Assembly (NCBI GenBank): GCA_035378985.1 | Contig: DAOSUR010000012.1 | Span: forward strand, 42,318 to 106,317 | DNA from: Anaerohalosphaeraceae bacterium | Lineage (GTDB): Bacteria > Planctomycetota > Phycisphaerae > Sedimentisphaerales > Anaerohalosphaeraceae | Reading direction: 5' to 3' | Length of the DNA stretch: 64,000 nt | Shown: positions 44,331 to 53,504 of the stretch, in pieces | How positions within the stretch are numbered: the first letter of the stretch is position 1 | Layout: every line of letters starts with the position of its first letter | Made by a program: the position numbers and the translations under genes | Notes under the pieces: generated by a model | The model's database searches: none | What the model saw: the letters and a program-made list of their open reading frames with translations, nothing else | What the model was told of the DNA's origin: nothing

Positions 44331-44415
44331 GAAAATTTTTGTCTTCATTCCTCAGCCCAACCGACCCCTCTCCGGACGCACCCGACGTCTGCCCTTCTGT
44401 TTTTTAATTTCTCGT

Positions 44416-44443
44416 TTGAATAAAAGGATTTAGAGCGTATATA
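44416..44443 (+). promoter_or_regulatory. Candidate promoter for hypCD
   Basis: TTGAAT (44416-44421), 16-base spacer, TATATA (44438-44443), 55 bases before hypC. AGAG/CTCT half-sites (44432-44435 and 44444-44447) flank the -10 and could be an operator. Confidence 0.4.
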
Positions 44444-44497
44444 CTCTGTCGAGAATCCAAAAACAGCACTACAATCTGCTGCAAGAGATAAGAATAT

Positions 44498-44755
44498 ATG
44501 TGTTTAGCCGTACCGGCCAGAATCGTTGAGATGGAAGGCGACCGGGCCGTCGTGGATGCGATGGGCACACGCTGGGCAATCCGCACCACACTGACGCCGG
44601 AGGTGGGATTGGGCGACATCGTCCTGGTTCACGCCGGCTATGCCATTACCAAGGTGGAAGAAGAAGAGGCCCGCAAGACCTGGGAGCTTTTTGAAGAAAT
44701 CGCCCGTCTGCAGGAGCAGGAGCAGCAGGCCCGTCCGCCGGAGAGCTCCCAATGA
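44498..44755 (+). CDS. hypC: Hydrogenase maturation chaperone HypC
   Basis: 85 residues starting MCLAVPARI; Cys2 is the residue that carries the Fe(CN)2CO unit with HypD. The OB-like fold (GDIVLVHAGYAITKVEEEEA) is complete, and the C-terminus is a Glu/Gln-rich helix. Overlaps hypD by 4 bases (ATGA), as the two proteins form a complex. Confidence 0.95.
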   Translation: MCLAVPARIVEMEGDRAVVDAMGTRWAIRTTLTPEVGLGDIVLVHAGYAITKVEEEEARKTWELFEEIARLQEQEQQARPPESSQ

Positions 44756-45816
44756 ATCCGTCCATTGAACTGCTCAGAAATCGGCTGACGGAGGCCGTTG
44801 AGAAAATCGGCAGACCCATTCAGATTATGGAGGTCTGCGGCACGCATACCGTTGCGCTCTTTCGTTACGGCATCCGCTCGCTTCTGCCGGAGGGAATTCG
44901 TCTGCTTTCCGGACCGGGCTGTCCGGTCTGCGTGACGGACCAGGGCACAATTGACACGCTTCTGGAGTTGGCGCAGCGCTCCGATACCCTCATCACCACC
45001 TACGGGGATATGATTCGCGTCCCCGGCAGCCGCACTTCGCTGGAAAAACTTCATCGTCCGAATGTGCGCATCGTCCTGAGCACGGATGATGCCCTGGATG
45101 CCGCCCGAAAAAACCCGAACAAAACCGTCGTATTCGCCGCCGTCGGTTTTGAAACAACGGCACCGGCTACGGCCGTCGCTCTGCAGCAGGCGCTGGCGGA
45201 GGGAATCCGCAATTTCACGATTCTTTGTGCACACAAACTCGTCATCCCCGCTATGAAGGCACTCCTCGAAGGACGCAACGACAAAATCGATGCGTTTTTG
45301 TGTCCCGGGCATGTGAGCGTCATCATCGGCTCGGATGCGTATCGGCCCATTGCAGAAACGTATCATCGGCCCTGCGCAGTAGCGGGCTTTGAACCAATGC
45401 AGATTCTCGAAGGCATTGCCCGAATCTGCGAACAAATCTGCTCCGGCCGTGCCTGCGTGGAGTCGGTGTATCATGCGGCCGTGCGCCCCGCCGGAAATGA
45501 AATCGCCCGGAAGCTGCTGGAGGAGTTTTTTGAACCGTGGGACGGGCCCTGGCGGGGACTGGGCCGCATCCCGGGCGGCACGCTTCGACTAAGGAAAGAA
45601 TATGAACAATTTGATGCCGTGAAAAGACTGGACATAACCCCTCTGGATTCCCCGGAACCAGCCGGATGCCTGTGCGGCCGGGTTTTGTGCGGTCTGGTTG
45701 AGCCGCCTTCCTGTCCGCTGTTCGGCAAGACCTGCAGCCCGGATCATCCCATAGGCCCCTGTATGGTTTCAACGGAAGGGGCCTGTTCGGCCTGGCATAA
45801 ATACCGGGGCCGATAA
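44752..45816 (+). CDS. hypD: Hydrogenase maturation protein HypD
   Basis: 354 residues. Scaffold, with HypC, for assembling the Fe(CN)2CO cofactor. MEVCGTHTVALFRYGIR near 25-40, GPGCPVCVTDQGTID near 58-72, TYGDMIRVPGS, and GFETTAPATA are HypD signatures. The 4Fe-4S cysteines are in the C-terminal part (CLCGRVLCGLVEPPSCPLFG and CTPDHPIGPCM-like CSPDHPIGPCM). The next gene is not hypE, so the maturation set is split across the genome. Confidence 0.96.
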   Translation: MNPSIELLRNRLTEAVEKIGRPIQIMEVCGTHTVALFRYGIRSLLPEGIRLLSGPGCPVCVTDQGTIDTLLELAQRSDTLITTYGDMIRVPGSRTSLEKLHRPNVRIVLSTDDALDAARKNPNKTVVFAAVGFETTAPATAVALQQALAEGIRNFTILCAHKLVIPAMKALLEGRNDKIDAFLCPGHVSVIIGSDAYRPIAETYHRPCAVAGFEPMQILEGIARICEQICSGRACVESVYHAAVRPAGNEIARKLLEEFFEPWDGPWRGLGRIPGGTLRLRKEYEQFDAVKRLDITPLDSPEPAGCLCGRVLCGLVEPPSCPLFGKTCSPDHPIGPCMVSTEGACSAWHKYRGR

Positions 45817-46013
45817 AAAACGCTCTTTTTCATTTTTCAGCAGCCACCCCTGAAACACCTCTCTCTTTTTTCGGATTTTATCGGACGATTTTTTCTCTGC
45901 CGCCCCTGCTCCTTTTGACCGCCTCCGCAACATTTCGTACTTTTTAGAAGGAAAGACAAATCCGACTTTGGGGGCGAAAAACTTGACAGCGTTTTGAACA
46001 GTCGAGAACAAAA

Positions 46014-47498
46014 ATGAAGCAGCAGAAAACCAACCTGTTTCTGTTCGGAATATACACGGGCTTTCTTCCGCTTCTGACGGCTCTGGCCGCCGCCCATACG
46101 ATGTCCCCCAATGAGTACCTTATCTGGGGGATTCCCAGTGAAGCGATCTCTATTCCGGCCGGGGCTGTTATTACGGAAGCTGTGCTGACTATCCACGATA
46201 TTGTCCCAGCCAAAGCACGCATCTACGTTCACATGCTCGATAACCCCACCGAAGGAGTTCAAAGAGACACCGGCAGCGGCTCAGGGGACATTTTTGCCGG
46301 CTACGGCGTTTCTGTAACCGGGGCCTTTTCTAATAAAGGAAAATGGGTCTGCCGACTCAGCCAGTACAACAACAAAAAATCCTCCATCTGGACGGTTTAT
46401 CCGAATCCCTACAAAGTAAAACTGGCGGACGGCTCCACGGTTTCGCTTTCTTCTTCGCTGCTGGAACTGATGGACTATATCGGCAACGGCAGCGGATTCG
46501 GGTTCGGGCTGAACTTCAAAGACATCTGCACCTTCACTCAAATCACGTTGGATGTGACCGCCAAAACTTACCTCGGAGACTACCAGGTCCAGACGTTCTC
46601 CTTCCGGATTTCCGACCTGTATTCCTACAATGAGACCACCGGCAAATGGGAGTATTCAGCGGAAGCGGAACCCGCTGACTGGGAACAGAATGATGAGCCC
46701 TCCCTGCCCGTGACCATCAAGAGCGTCCAGGTGGCCGCCGGAAATGGGGTCGGTCAGGACAGTTTGACTGTCAGCGGTTCTTTCGCCGCGGCCCCCAATC
46801 TCCTCCAGGTCTCCTCCATTGAAACCTCCGTCATTTCTCTTACGGATGGGGCCGAAATCTACACAGAGGAATGCGGCTACAAATGGGACAAAACGAAAAA
46901 CCAGTTTGTATGGACTCGAAGAATTGCCAAAAACCAACCCGGCGGCATCACCTCCTTGAAATTTGATTTTGCGACGCGTACCTTTGCTGCGACCCTTTCA
47001 AAAGTGAATTTGACCGGCCTGTCCTGCCCGATTCGCTTTGAATGGGATTTTGGAGACACCGTATACTGCGGAGAAGCCGACGAATCGATTGTCAACGGCA
47101 AACAGCGGATCCCGATTCGGCTGATGCGAAACTATCGCGATGAGGTCCGCATCAGCAAGGCCGCCGCCAAACACGGAAAAACGGCCGGTACGGACCAGTT
47201 AAGCATTACCGGCGAAATCGCCGTTGCGGATGTGGCCGGAACCGACCTGACAGCTCTGCCGGTCCGCATCATCTGGGGTGCTCAAACCTTCACCATTCCT
47301 GAAGGCAGCTTCACAAAAGCAGCCAAGGGCAATGTGTATTCGTGCCTCAATGTTCCCGCGGCGGAAGGCGGCCTGGTGAACTGCAAAATCGATTTGGACA
47401 AGTGCATCTTCACCGTGATTCTGAAAAATGCCGCTTTGGACCTGGTGCCGGGCACAGCCGCCGATGCCAACCTCCAAATCGGCACCTCTGCGGATTAA
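46014..47498 (+). CDS. Secreted protein of unknown function with repeated beta domains
   Basis: 494 residues. Signal peptide at about 1-27 (cut near AAAHT). After it, a mostly beta protein. The region 227-494 appears to be two related units, each ending in a pattern like FDFATRTFAATLSKVNLTG / IDLDKCIFTVILKNAALDL, which suggests an internal duplication. No enzyme motif or anchor is visible. The start has no strong ribosome site. It follows hypD by 197 bases and is probably transcribed alone; a link to hydrogenase is not implied. Confidence 0.7.
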   Translation: MKQQKTNLFLFGIYTGFLPLLTALAAAHTMSPNEYLIWGIPSEAISIPAGAVITEAVLTIHDIVPAKARIYVHMLDNPTEGVQRDTGSGSGDIFAGYGVSVTGAFSNKGKWVCRLSQYNNKKSSIWTVYPNPYKVKLADGSTVSLSSSLLELMDYIGNGSGFGFGLNFKDICTFTQITLDVTAKTYLGDYQVQTFSFRISDLYSYNETTGKWEYSAEAEPADWEQNDEPSLPVTIKSVQVAAGNGVGQDSLTVSGSFAAAPNLLQVSSIETSVISLTDGAEIYTEECGYKWDKTKNQFVWTRRIAKNQPGGITSLKFDFATRTFAATLSKVNLTGLSCPIRFEWDFGDTVYCGEADESIVNGKQRIPIRLMRNYRDEVRISKAAAKHGKTAGTDQLSITGEIAVADVAGTDLTALPVRIIWGAQTFTIPEGSFTKAAKGNVYSCLNVPAAEGGLVNCKIDLDKCIFTVILKNAALDLVPGTAADANLQIGTSAD

Positions 47499-47629
47499 AA
47501 ACAATGTTGCTTCTTCCGCCGGCCTTTTTGAACCGCCCTGCGCACAAGCCGGCCTGATTCTTTCCTCTTGTCTGAAAAGGCAAACAATGCTATATTGCAG
47601 CCGCAGATTTTTAGGAAAGAAAGAGGCCG

Positions 47630-49102
47630 ATGTCAATCAGTTCTCTCGTTCGGCGAATAACCCGCCACAAATGGTTTTGTCCGGCCTTCCTGCTGGGGCT
47701 GGCCGCCCTGCTCGGTGCCTATCATATCTCCCGGACTGTTGTAATCAGCGAAGATGGTGTTCTTTATATTAAGATGGCCCAAACTCTTCCCGACGGCTAT
47801 GCGGAGATATGCCGAAAATTCCCGCCGGGTTTTCCCGTGCTGCTTTATCTGGTCCACAGACTTGCCTTTTTCTTTGCCGATTCCCATACCAATTTATCCT
47901 GGATTCACTCGTCCCAAACGGCCGTCCTTTTGACACAATTAGGGGCCCTGTTTTTCCTCTGGAAAATCGGATGCCGCCTCTTCCGTCCCGTCTGGGCCTT
48001 CGGAGGACTTCTGATTTTGCTCGTCCTGCCGATTTCCAAACACGGCTGCGATGTCCTCCGAGACTGGCCGCATCTGCTTCTTCTGTCGGCAGCCTTTTAT
48101 GCCCTTCTGAGAAATCTGGAGAAACAAACTCTTTTTGGATGGATGGTCTCGGCGTTTCTCGGGGGGGTTGGGTACCTATTCCGTCCGGAATGTGCTCAGA
48201 TTCTCCTCTATCTGGCTGTTATTCTGGGCATATTGTTTTGGAAGCAAAGAACAGCGGCAAACGCCGGACGGCTGCTGACCGCCGCTGTTCTGATCGCCGC
48301 GGCCTGGCTGCTGCCGGTCCTGCCCTATTGGCTTTATGCTGATTCCGTGCTGCCTTCTAAACTTCTTCTTTCCTATTTAGACCATCCGATTTGCATCGGA
48401 TCTATTCTGGGAGCCGCAGAAGGGAACCATCTTTTTATCACAGCTCCTTTTGAGTTTTTTAAGACATTAGCGGAAAACCTGCTTTACTATTTTCTGCCTT
48501 TTTGGCTGCTTGGCTTTCGGTCCTACTTTCTTAAAAAAAAGGAAGCTGGGAATCTTTCCTTTCTGCTGGCAGCATCTTTTTTCATTTTAAATGTCTTCCT
48601 TCTGCTGATGCTCGGATTTACCTACGGCTATATTGCAAAACGTCACTTTCTTCCACTTTTAGGCATCTCAAGTCTTCTGACTGTTCAGGGAATGCGAACC
48701 TTGGCCCTTTTTGCCTACTCAAAACTGAATGGGCTCCGAAGCGTCAAGCTTTCTTTGTTCCTGAGTCTTTTCTTTCCGGCGGGGATTCTGCTTTCTCTTC
48801 CCAAACTGCTTCATCCCCTTCACTATGACAAAACCGCTTATCGCCAAGCTGCTGAGTGGCTTATCCAACACACTCCTGCTGATGCTCTTATTGTCTCAAA
48901 AGACAAACGCATTCCCTTTTACGCGGAACGACAGATATCTCCCTCTAAAAAGACCGCGGATTACATAGTTCGCATTTCACCCTTATCCGATCCGCCGATG
49001 CCGCAGTCCCGGTATATACTTCTGGAAAAATGGAAGTCACAAAAACAACTTCTTGAAATTCTTGCCATTCAAAAAAGAAACCCCGATTCCGATGTTCCTT
49101 AA
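47630..49102 (+). CDS. GT39/ArnT-like membrane glycosyltransferase
   Basis: 490 residues with about 10-11 membrane helices. The first loop has VISEDGVLYIKMAQTLPDG, where the acidic ED fits the catalytic site of polyprenol-phosphate sugar transferases (PMT/ArnT type). FRPEC in the middle and a soluble C-terminal part (about 400-490) also fit. It would use a lipid-linked sugar outside the membrane to modify lipid, protein or polysaccharide. Convergent with the sugar transferase gene (stops overlap by 4 bases), next to the polysaccharide cluster but on the other strand. Confidence 0.75.
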   Translation: MSISSLVRRITRHKWFCPAFLLGLAALLGAYHISRTVVISEDGVLYIKMAQTLPDGYAEICRKFPPGFPVLLYLVHRLAFFFADSHTNLSWIHSSQTAVLLTQLGALFFLWKIGCRLFRPVWAFGGLLILLVLPISKHGCDVLRDWPHLLLLSAAFYALLRNLEKQTLFGWMVSAFLGGVGYLFRPECAQILLYLAVILGILFWKQRTAANAGRLLTAAVLIAAAWLLPVLPYWLYADSVLPSKLLLSYLDHPICIGSILGAAEGNHLFITAPFEFFKTLAENLLYYFLPFWLLGFRSYFLKKKEAGNLSFLLAASFFILNVFLLLMLGFTYGYIAKRHFLPLLGISSLLTVQGMRTLALFAYSKLNGLRSVKLSLFLSLFFPAGILLSLPKLLHPLHYDKTAYRQAAEWLIQHTPADALIVSKDKRIPFYAERQISPSKKTADYIVRISPLSDPPMPQSRYILLEKWKSQKQLLEILAIQKRNPDSDVP

Positions 49103-50400
49103 ACACCCCGTCCCCTGAGAATCACAGGAACCGTTTTAAGCATGAGATACAAATTCAGTAAAAATGACCGCCGCTGAATATACAGATAATCGTAACGGAT
49201 TTTATGATGCGGTTTGAGGTCATAATCCCTTCGTATCTGGGCCAGTCCCGTCAGCCCCGGCCGGACAGCCAGACGAATCCCTCGAAGAACCGGATATTCC
49301 TCCAAGAAATGAGGGCGTTCCGGACGCGGTCCCACAAGACTCATTTGTCCCTGAAGCACATTCCACAACTGAGGCAGCTCATCCAGACGGCCTTGTCTCA
49401 AAAACCGGCCCAATGGCGTAACTCGTGCATCATTTCGTGTAGCCCAAACGGGGCCCGTCTCGGCTTCTGCATTGTTCACCATGGTTCGAAACTTATACAG
49501 AACAAAAGGAACGCCGTTTTTCCCCGCTCGGATCTGTTTGTAAAAAACCGGTCCCGGCGAAGTAGCCTTCACCAGCAATCCGATGAGAACCATCAGAGGA
49601 AAGAGCAGAAGCAGCAATGCCGAACTCCCGACAATATCCAGCAGCCGCATCAGGAATTCTTCCGTCTCTGACCGCCGTCCCAGAAAGGCAGAGAGCAGCT
49701 CAATATCCTGGGCCGGCAAGCCGCTGACAGACATCATCTCTGTGTACAGCTCAGGACTGAAAACCACATTGACGCGTGATTTCAGCAGAAGACAAACCAA
49801 AAGATTGAACTGCTTTTCATCTGAAATCCGCCTGCACAGAATAACCTCATCAACTTCGGGCTGGTGAATCAGCGCATCTACAGACTCGCAGTGAATCTTT
49901 CGGATTCGGCTGGTAGAGGGCAACAACACCTCGGATTTTTCATCGCCGATAATCAGCACGCTTTTTCGAATGCATCCGGCAGCCCGCAGGATTCCGCTGT
50001 TCAACACAAAAAGGATCACGCCCGCCAAAGGCACAAACAAAACAAATACACTCGTCGGAAAACTGGCCCATCGGCTTCGAAATACGTACAAAAAAGCTAC
50101 AGACAGCAGCGTTCCAAGCAGAATCCCTTTAAACAAATAACGGAGAACCTCCATATAGGAACGGAAACGCGGCTGGAAAACACCTTCCACTGCCAGGGAC
50201 AGCAGATACAAAAAGGTCAGCGGTGCATAGGCTGCACGATAAGAAGAAAAGTTAAACTCGGGAATCGAATTGCCGTATCGCAGCCAAAAAGCCAGCAGAA
50301 TACACACGTGAATTCCCAAAATATTTACGACTGCCAGACCAATCTGAACAGGCCAATTTCGGCGCATAAGTACAGCAGCTTTCTGTCTAAAACCCCTCAC
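49099..50400 (-). CDS. Priming sugar-phosphate transferase (WbaP/EpsE type)
   Basis: 433 residues. Four membrane helices in the N-terminal half, then a fifth near 245 and the bacterial sugar transferase domain: TSPGPVFYKQIRAGKNGVPF, YKFRTMVNNAE, LRQGRLDELPQLWNVLQGQMSLVGPRPERP (cited in pieces) and VRPGLTGLAQI. It loads the first sugar phosphate onto undecaprenyl phosphate, which starts each repeat unit. Last gene of the polysaccharide run, 44 bases after the GT2 gene. Confidence 0.93.
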   Translation of the reverse strand: MRGFRQKAAVLMRRNWPVQIGLAVVNILGIHVCILLAFWLRYGNSIPEFNFSSYRAAYAPLTFLYLLSLAVEGVFQPRFRSYMEVLRYLFKGILLGTLLSVAFLYVFRSRWASFPTSVFVLFVPLAGVILFVLNSGILRAAGCIRKSVLIIGDEKSEVLLPSTSRIRKIHCESVDALIHQPEVDEVILCRRISDEKQFNLLVCLLLKSRVNVVFSPELYTEMMSVSGLPAQDIELLSAFLGRRSETEEFLMRLLDIVGSSALLLLLFPLMVLIGLLVKATSPGPVFYKQIRAGKNGVPFVLYKFRTMVNNAEAETGPVWATRNDARVTPLGRFLRQGRLDELPQLWNVLQGQMSLVGPRPERPHFLEEYPVLRGIRLAVRPGLTGLAQIRRDYDLKPHHKIRYDYLYIQRRSFLLNLYLMLKTVPVILRGRGV

Positions 50401-50444
50401 GTTTTTCTTTTTTAAAACCGGATTTTACCTCCTTTCTGCTCCTT

Positions 50445-51218
50445 TTACAATCCCGAATGCGCCCCTCCGGAAGGCCGTTGAAAAAATTGGTTCAATTTCA
50501 GTGCCGCCTTCCTTAGAAAAAACAGAGGAGCCGGTTGGAGCGAATGAATCCGAAAGGATTGCAGAATTTCCCGATTGCCGCGCCAAATCCCCTTCAGCCG
50601 ACCCGCTCTTCCCCTCGCTCGCATCTTGACCAGCACCTGCGGCAGATAAACACACCGAATCCGATGGATTTCAACGAACCGCAGAAGCAGTTCAAAATCC
50701 CCCGCTATCTGAAAATCCTCCCGATATCCCCCCAATTTCTCATAGACTTCCCTGCGGCAGAAAAAAGTCGGATGCGGGATCACCCAACCTTTTCGGAAGG
50801 CCCCCGGCTGCCATAAACCGGCCTTCCAATATCGACAGATACGGGAAGGGTGGGCATTATTCACATACACCAAATCCCCATACACGGCATCGGTCTTTTC
50901 CTTCTGAAAAAAGTCCGCAACTTTTAATAAAACATTTGGATCAATATAAACATCATCACTGTTCAGAAAGGCAATCACATCCCCATCGGCTCTCGCAAGA
51001 CCTTTATTCATCGCCGAATAAATTCCCGTATCCGGCTCTGAAAACCACCGGACTCTACCTTGGCTTCGGCTCTGGACCACTTTCGCTGTTTGATCCACAG
51101 AACCGCCGTCAATAATCAAATGTTCCCGATCCGGCCAGACCTGACCGGCCACACTGTCCAGGGTATCCGCAATTGTTTTTTCACTGTTCAGACAGACTGT
51201 AACAATCGAAAACTTCAT
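50445..51218 (-). CDS. Family 2 glycosyltransferase
   Basis: 257 residues, cytoplasmic. GT-A fold: FSIVTVCLNSEKTI at the start, LIIDGGSVDQT, SEPDTGIYSAMNKGLARADGD and the metal site FLNSDD near 83-88. HPTFFCRREVYEKLGGYRED and AGDFELLLR fit the acceptor side. It extends the repeat unit; the sugar cannot be named. Overlaps the frameshifted GT4 gene by 4 bases. Confidence 0.9.
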   Translation of the reverse strand: MKFSIVTVCLNSEKTIADTLDSVAGQVWPDREHLIIDGGSVDQTAKVVQSRSQGRVRWFSEPDTGIYSAMNKGLARADGDVIAFLNSDDVYIDPNVLLKVADFFQKEKTDAVYGDLVYVNNAHPSRICRYWKAGLWQPGAFRKGWVIPHPTFFCRREVYEKLGGYREDFQIAGDFELLLRFVEIHRIRCVYLPQVLVKMRARGRAGRLKGIWRGNREILQSFRIHSLQPAPLFFLRKAALKLNQFFQRPSGGAHSGL

Positions 51219-52389
51219 TCAGCGTCTCGCACATTGTGCACCAGTTCCCGAACATCCTCTAAAATCTGCTCAGCATTCTCTTTCCAGGTTCGTCTCGACA
51301 AAATGCCAAAACGTTCGGACATCGCCTTTTTGAGCTGTTCGGCGAGAATCGGTTCCTTCCGCAGCCGTTCAATCCCTTGATAGATAGAATCAACAGACAG
51401 TGGATCGCAATACAAAGCGCTGTCGCCGCAGATCTCCCGGGCAAAATCCATCCCGCTGGTAATAATCGGAAGACCATGATACATCGCCTCCAGATAAGTG
51501 GCTGAAAAAGATTCCAGAAGGGTTGGAAACAGAAGCGCCTGGCACTGCGCAAAATAGCCGCCGACCTCCGATTGACGAATCGGTCCCAGATTGACAATGT
51601 GGCTGCCAAGTCTCTCCCGTTCGATTCGCCGCAGCAACTGGGCCGCTCCTGGGTCCTGTTCCGGTGCAATAGTCAAAAACAGCACGGTATCCCTAAGCTG
51701 ATTCCGATAGGTCTTATAGAGCGGAAGAAAAATCTCCAGATTTTTGTGTCCATAATATCTGCACAGACAAATCATCCGAAAACGCCCCTTCGTCCAAGGG
51801 GGGATTTGCAGCTGGCTTTCCGCGGTCTGACGAACAGACTCCCTCCCAAGAACATTCGGCAGCAAACGAATCTGGCCGGCAGGATGATATATACTTTGGA
51901 GCCGCTGAATCATCGTTTGGGTCTGGCAATAAATCACCGCCGCATTCCGAACGGTCCAGGCAAACTGCCTTTTCTGGAATGCATATCGAAACCGTTCCTT
52001 CCAGCTCATCGGCCCCCATTGGCTTTTGGGGTAAACAAAGTGAGCATCCGCCAGACGAACCAGCTGAATCCCACCCAAAGACGGATACCCAAGATGTCCC
52101 AGTGCAAAAACGGCATCCGGGCGAAATTCCCTCCCCAGCTGCCGGAGAACAAATCGATCAAAAAAATATCGTTTCAGATAATTGCCGTCTTGGGCAAACC
52201 AGTAAACACGGACGGAAGAATCCTTTGCAATCGATTCATAGCCGCAGTGTTTCGGCAAAACCGCCAGGATTTCCCAATCTTCCCCGTACCGCACCAATTC
52301 AGCCAGAAGATTTTGTCCGACCGACAGCCCCCCGCCTGGCGGTTGGCGTGTCCGACAATCATCAATCGGATTTTCGTTCTTGCTTTCAT
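51215..52389 (-). CDS. Family 4 glycosyltransferase, broken by a one-base deletion in a G-tract
   Basis: The ATG at 52389 overlaps the upstream gene by 4 bases (ATGA) like most joints in this run, and opens MKARTKIRLMIVGHANRQAG. The frame then goes wrong at a run of six G (reverse strand; 52328-52333). With seven G it would continue ...QAGGLSVGQNLLAEL into the frame that runs to 51215. That long frame alone has only a TTG start at 52297 and lacks the GT4 N-terminal strand. The rest is typical GT4: PNVLGRESV, ICLCRYYGHKN, and LFPTLLESFSATYLEAMYHGLPIITS. Either slipped-strand phase variation, a true mutation, or a sequencing error. Confidence 0.8.
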
Positions 52390-53504
52390 TGCTTCAGCAG
52401 GCGGCGATAAGCCTCTTCATACGAGCGCGTCATCTTTTCCAAAGAAAACAAAGATGCCTGTTTTTGTCCCTCATTTGCCAATCTCTTGCGCAGAGTTTCA
52501 TCAGAATACAAAGTCCTTACAGCTTCTTTCAGAGAAGTCAGAGAATCCGGGGCAAACAGCCAAGCATGCTTTTTGTGCTCGAGATAATAGCGAATAACCG
52601 GGATGGCGGAAGCTGCCGCACAGCAGCCGGCCAGCATGGCCTCAAACAGTACATTCGGCATCCCTTCTGATACGCTCGGCAGAACAAACAAGTCAGCCTG
52701 TTCCAGACCGCCGTGCCAGTCGGGACGATACCCGGTAAAATGGACATCTTCTTCGAGTCGGGCCTTCTTCAACCGGTCCTTCCACTTCTGCTGCAATCCC
52801 ATTTGGTCGGTTCCGCAGACAACCAGGGAAAGATTCAGTCCTTCCCCTCGTAATACGCAAAAGGCCTCCAGAAGCAATTCCGCACGCTTCTGGGGCACAA
52901 TTCGACCCGTGTACCACAGCAGAAAAGTATTGTTCTTTTTAAAATTCGGAAAGGGGACGGAACTCTGCGTGCGACATAACCGAATCCCGTTGGGAATCGT
53001 GAATCCCTTTTTTCGCCGATAAAGAAATCGGAAAAACAGAGGCTCACTCAGTACAGGAAAGTTGGTAATGATCTGATGGGAAAGCCCATGCTGAATCAGG
53101 GCCAATCGATCGCGAAATTTGCCTTTCAGGCCCGGCATTCCGCGCAGGGAGCGCCGCTGGCCGCTTACAATCGGAATGTTCAGCCGCCGTCCGGCCAGAG
53201 CCGCCGGAATCGTAATCACTTCCGGCAGCCATACATGAAGCAAGTCCGGACGATAGTCCATTACGGCCTCATACACCCGTTTGCCAAAGGAAAAAAGTTC
53301 CCATTTCCGCCCGCGGTCCACTCTGAGACAGTCAACCGGTCTGTTAAAGAAAGGTACATCCGTATCCCCGGCCAGAAATAAAATTCCATGCGCAAACTGC
53401 TCGGTATCGGAACAGTCGATCAGATATTTCAGCTGACGCTGGGCTCCGCCCCCCTCGAGACGGTCAATCACATGAAGTATCCTGAATCGCCGTGCGATGC
53501 TCAT
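52386..53504 (-). CDS. Family 4 glycosyltransferase
   Basis: 372 residues, GT-B fold. ILHVIDRLEGGGAQRQLKYL at 9-28 is the classic GT4 start, with the Gly-rich loop. TNFPVLSEPL, YTGRIVPQKRAELLLEAF and FVLPSVSEGMPNVLFEAMLAG with the Glu-x7-Glu nucleotide-sugar site follow. Cytoplasmic, acting on the lipid-linked repeat unit. 4-base overlaps on both sides. Confidence 0.92.
   Translation of the reverse strand: MSIARRFRILHVIDRLEGGGAQRQLKYLIDCSDTEQFAHGILFLAGDTDVPFFNRPVDCLRVDRGRKWELFSFGKRVYEAVMDYRPDLLHVWLPEVITIPAALAGRRLNIPIVSGQRRSLRGMPGLKGKFRDRLALIQHGLSHQIITNFPVLSEPLFFRFLYRRKKGFTIPNGIRLCRTQSSVPFPNFKKNNTFLLWYTGRIVPQKRAELLLEAFCVLRGEGLNLSLVVCGTDQMGLQQKWKDRLKKARLEEDVHFTGYRPDWHGGLEQADLFVLPSVSEGMPNVLFEAMLAGCCAAASAIPVIRYYLEHKKHAWLFAPDSLTSLKEAVRTLYSDETLRKRLANEGQKQASLFSLEKMTRSYEEAYRRLLKQ

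Larger units (their letters stand above)
44177..44497. other. Intergenic region between C10 peptidase and hypC
   Basis: 321 bases between divergent genes. It holds the promoters listed separately and otherwise no coding frame, tRNA or terminator that could be supported. Confidence 0.6.

Noticed and set aside
44177..44497. tRNA-like fold before hypC (GGATT...AATCC)
   Set aside because: No T-loop or acceptor consensus; only a short chance pairing around the promoter. No tRNA was found in any intergenic region.
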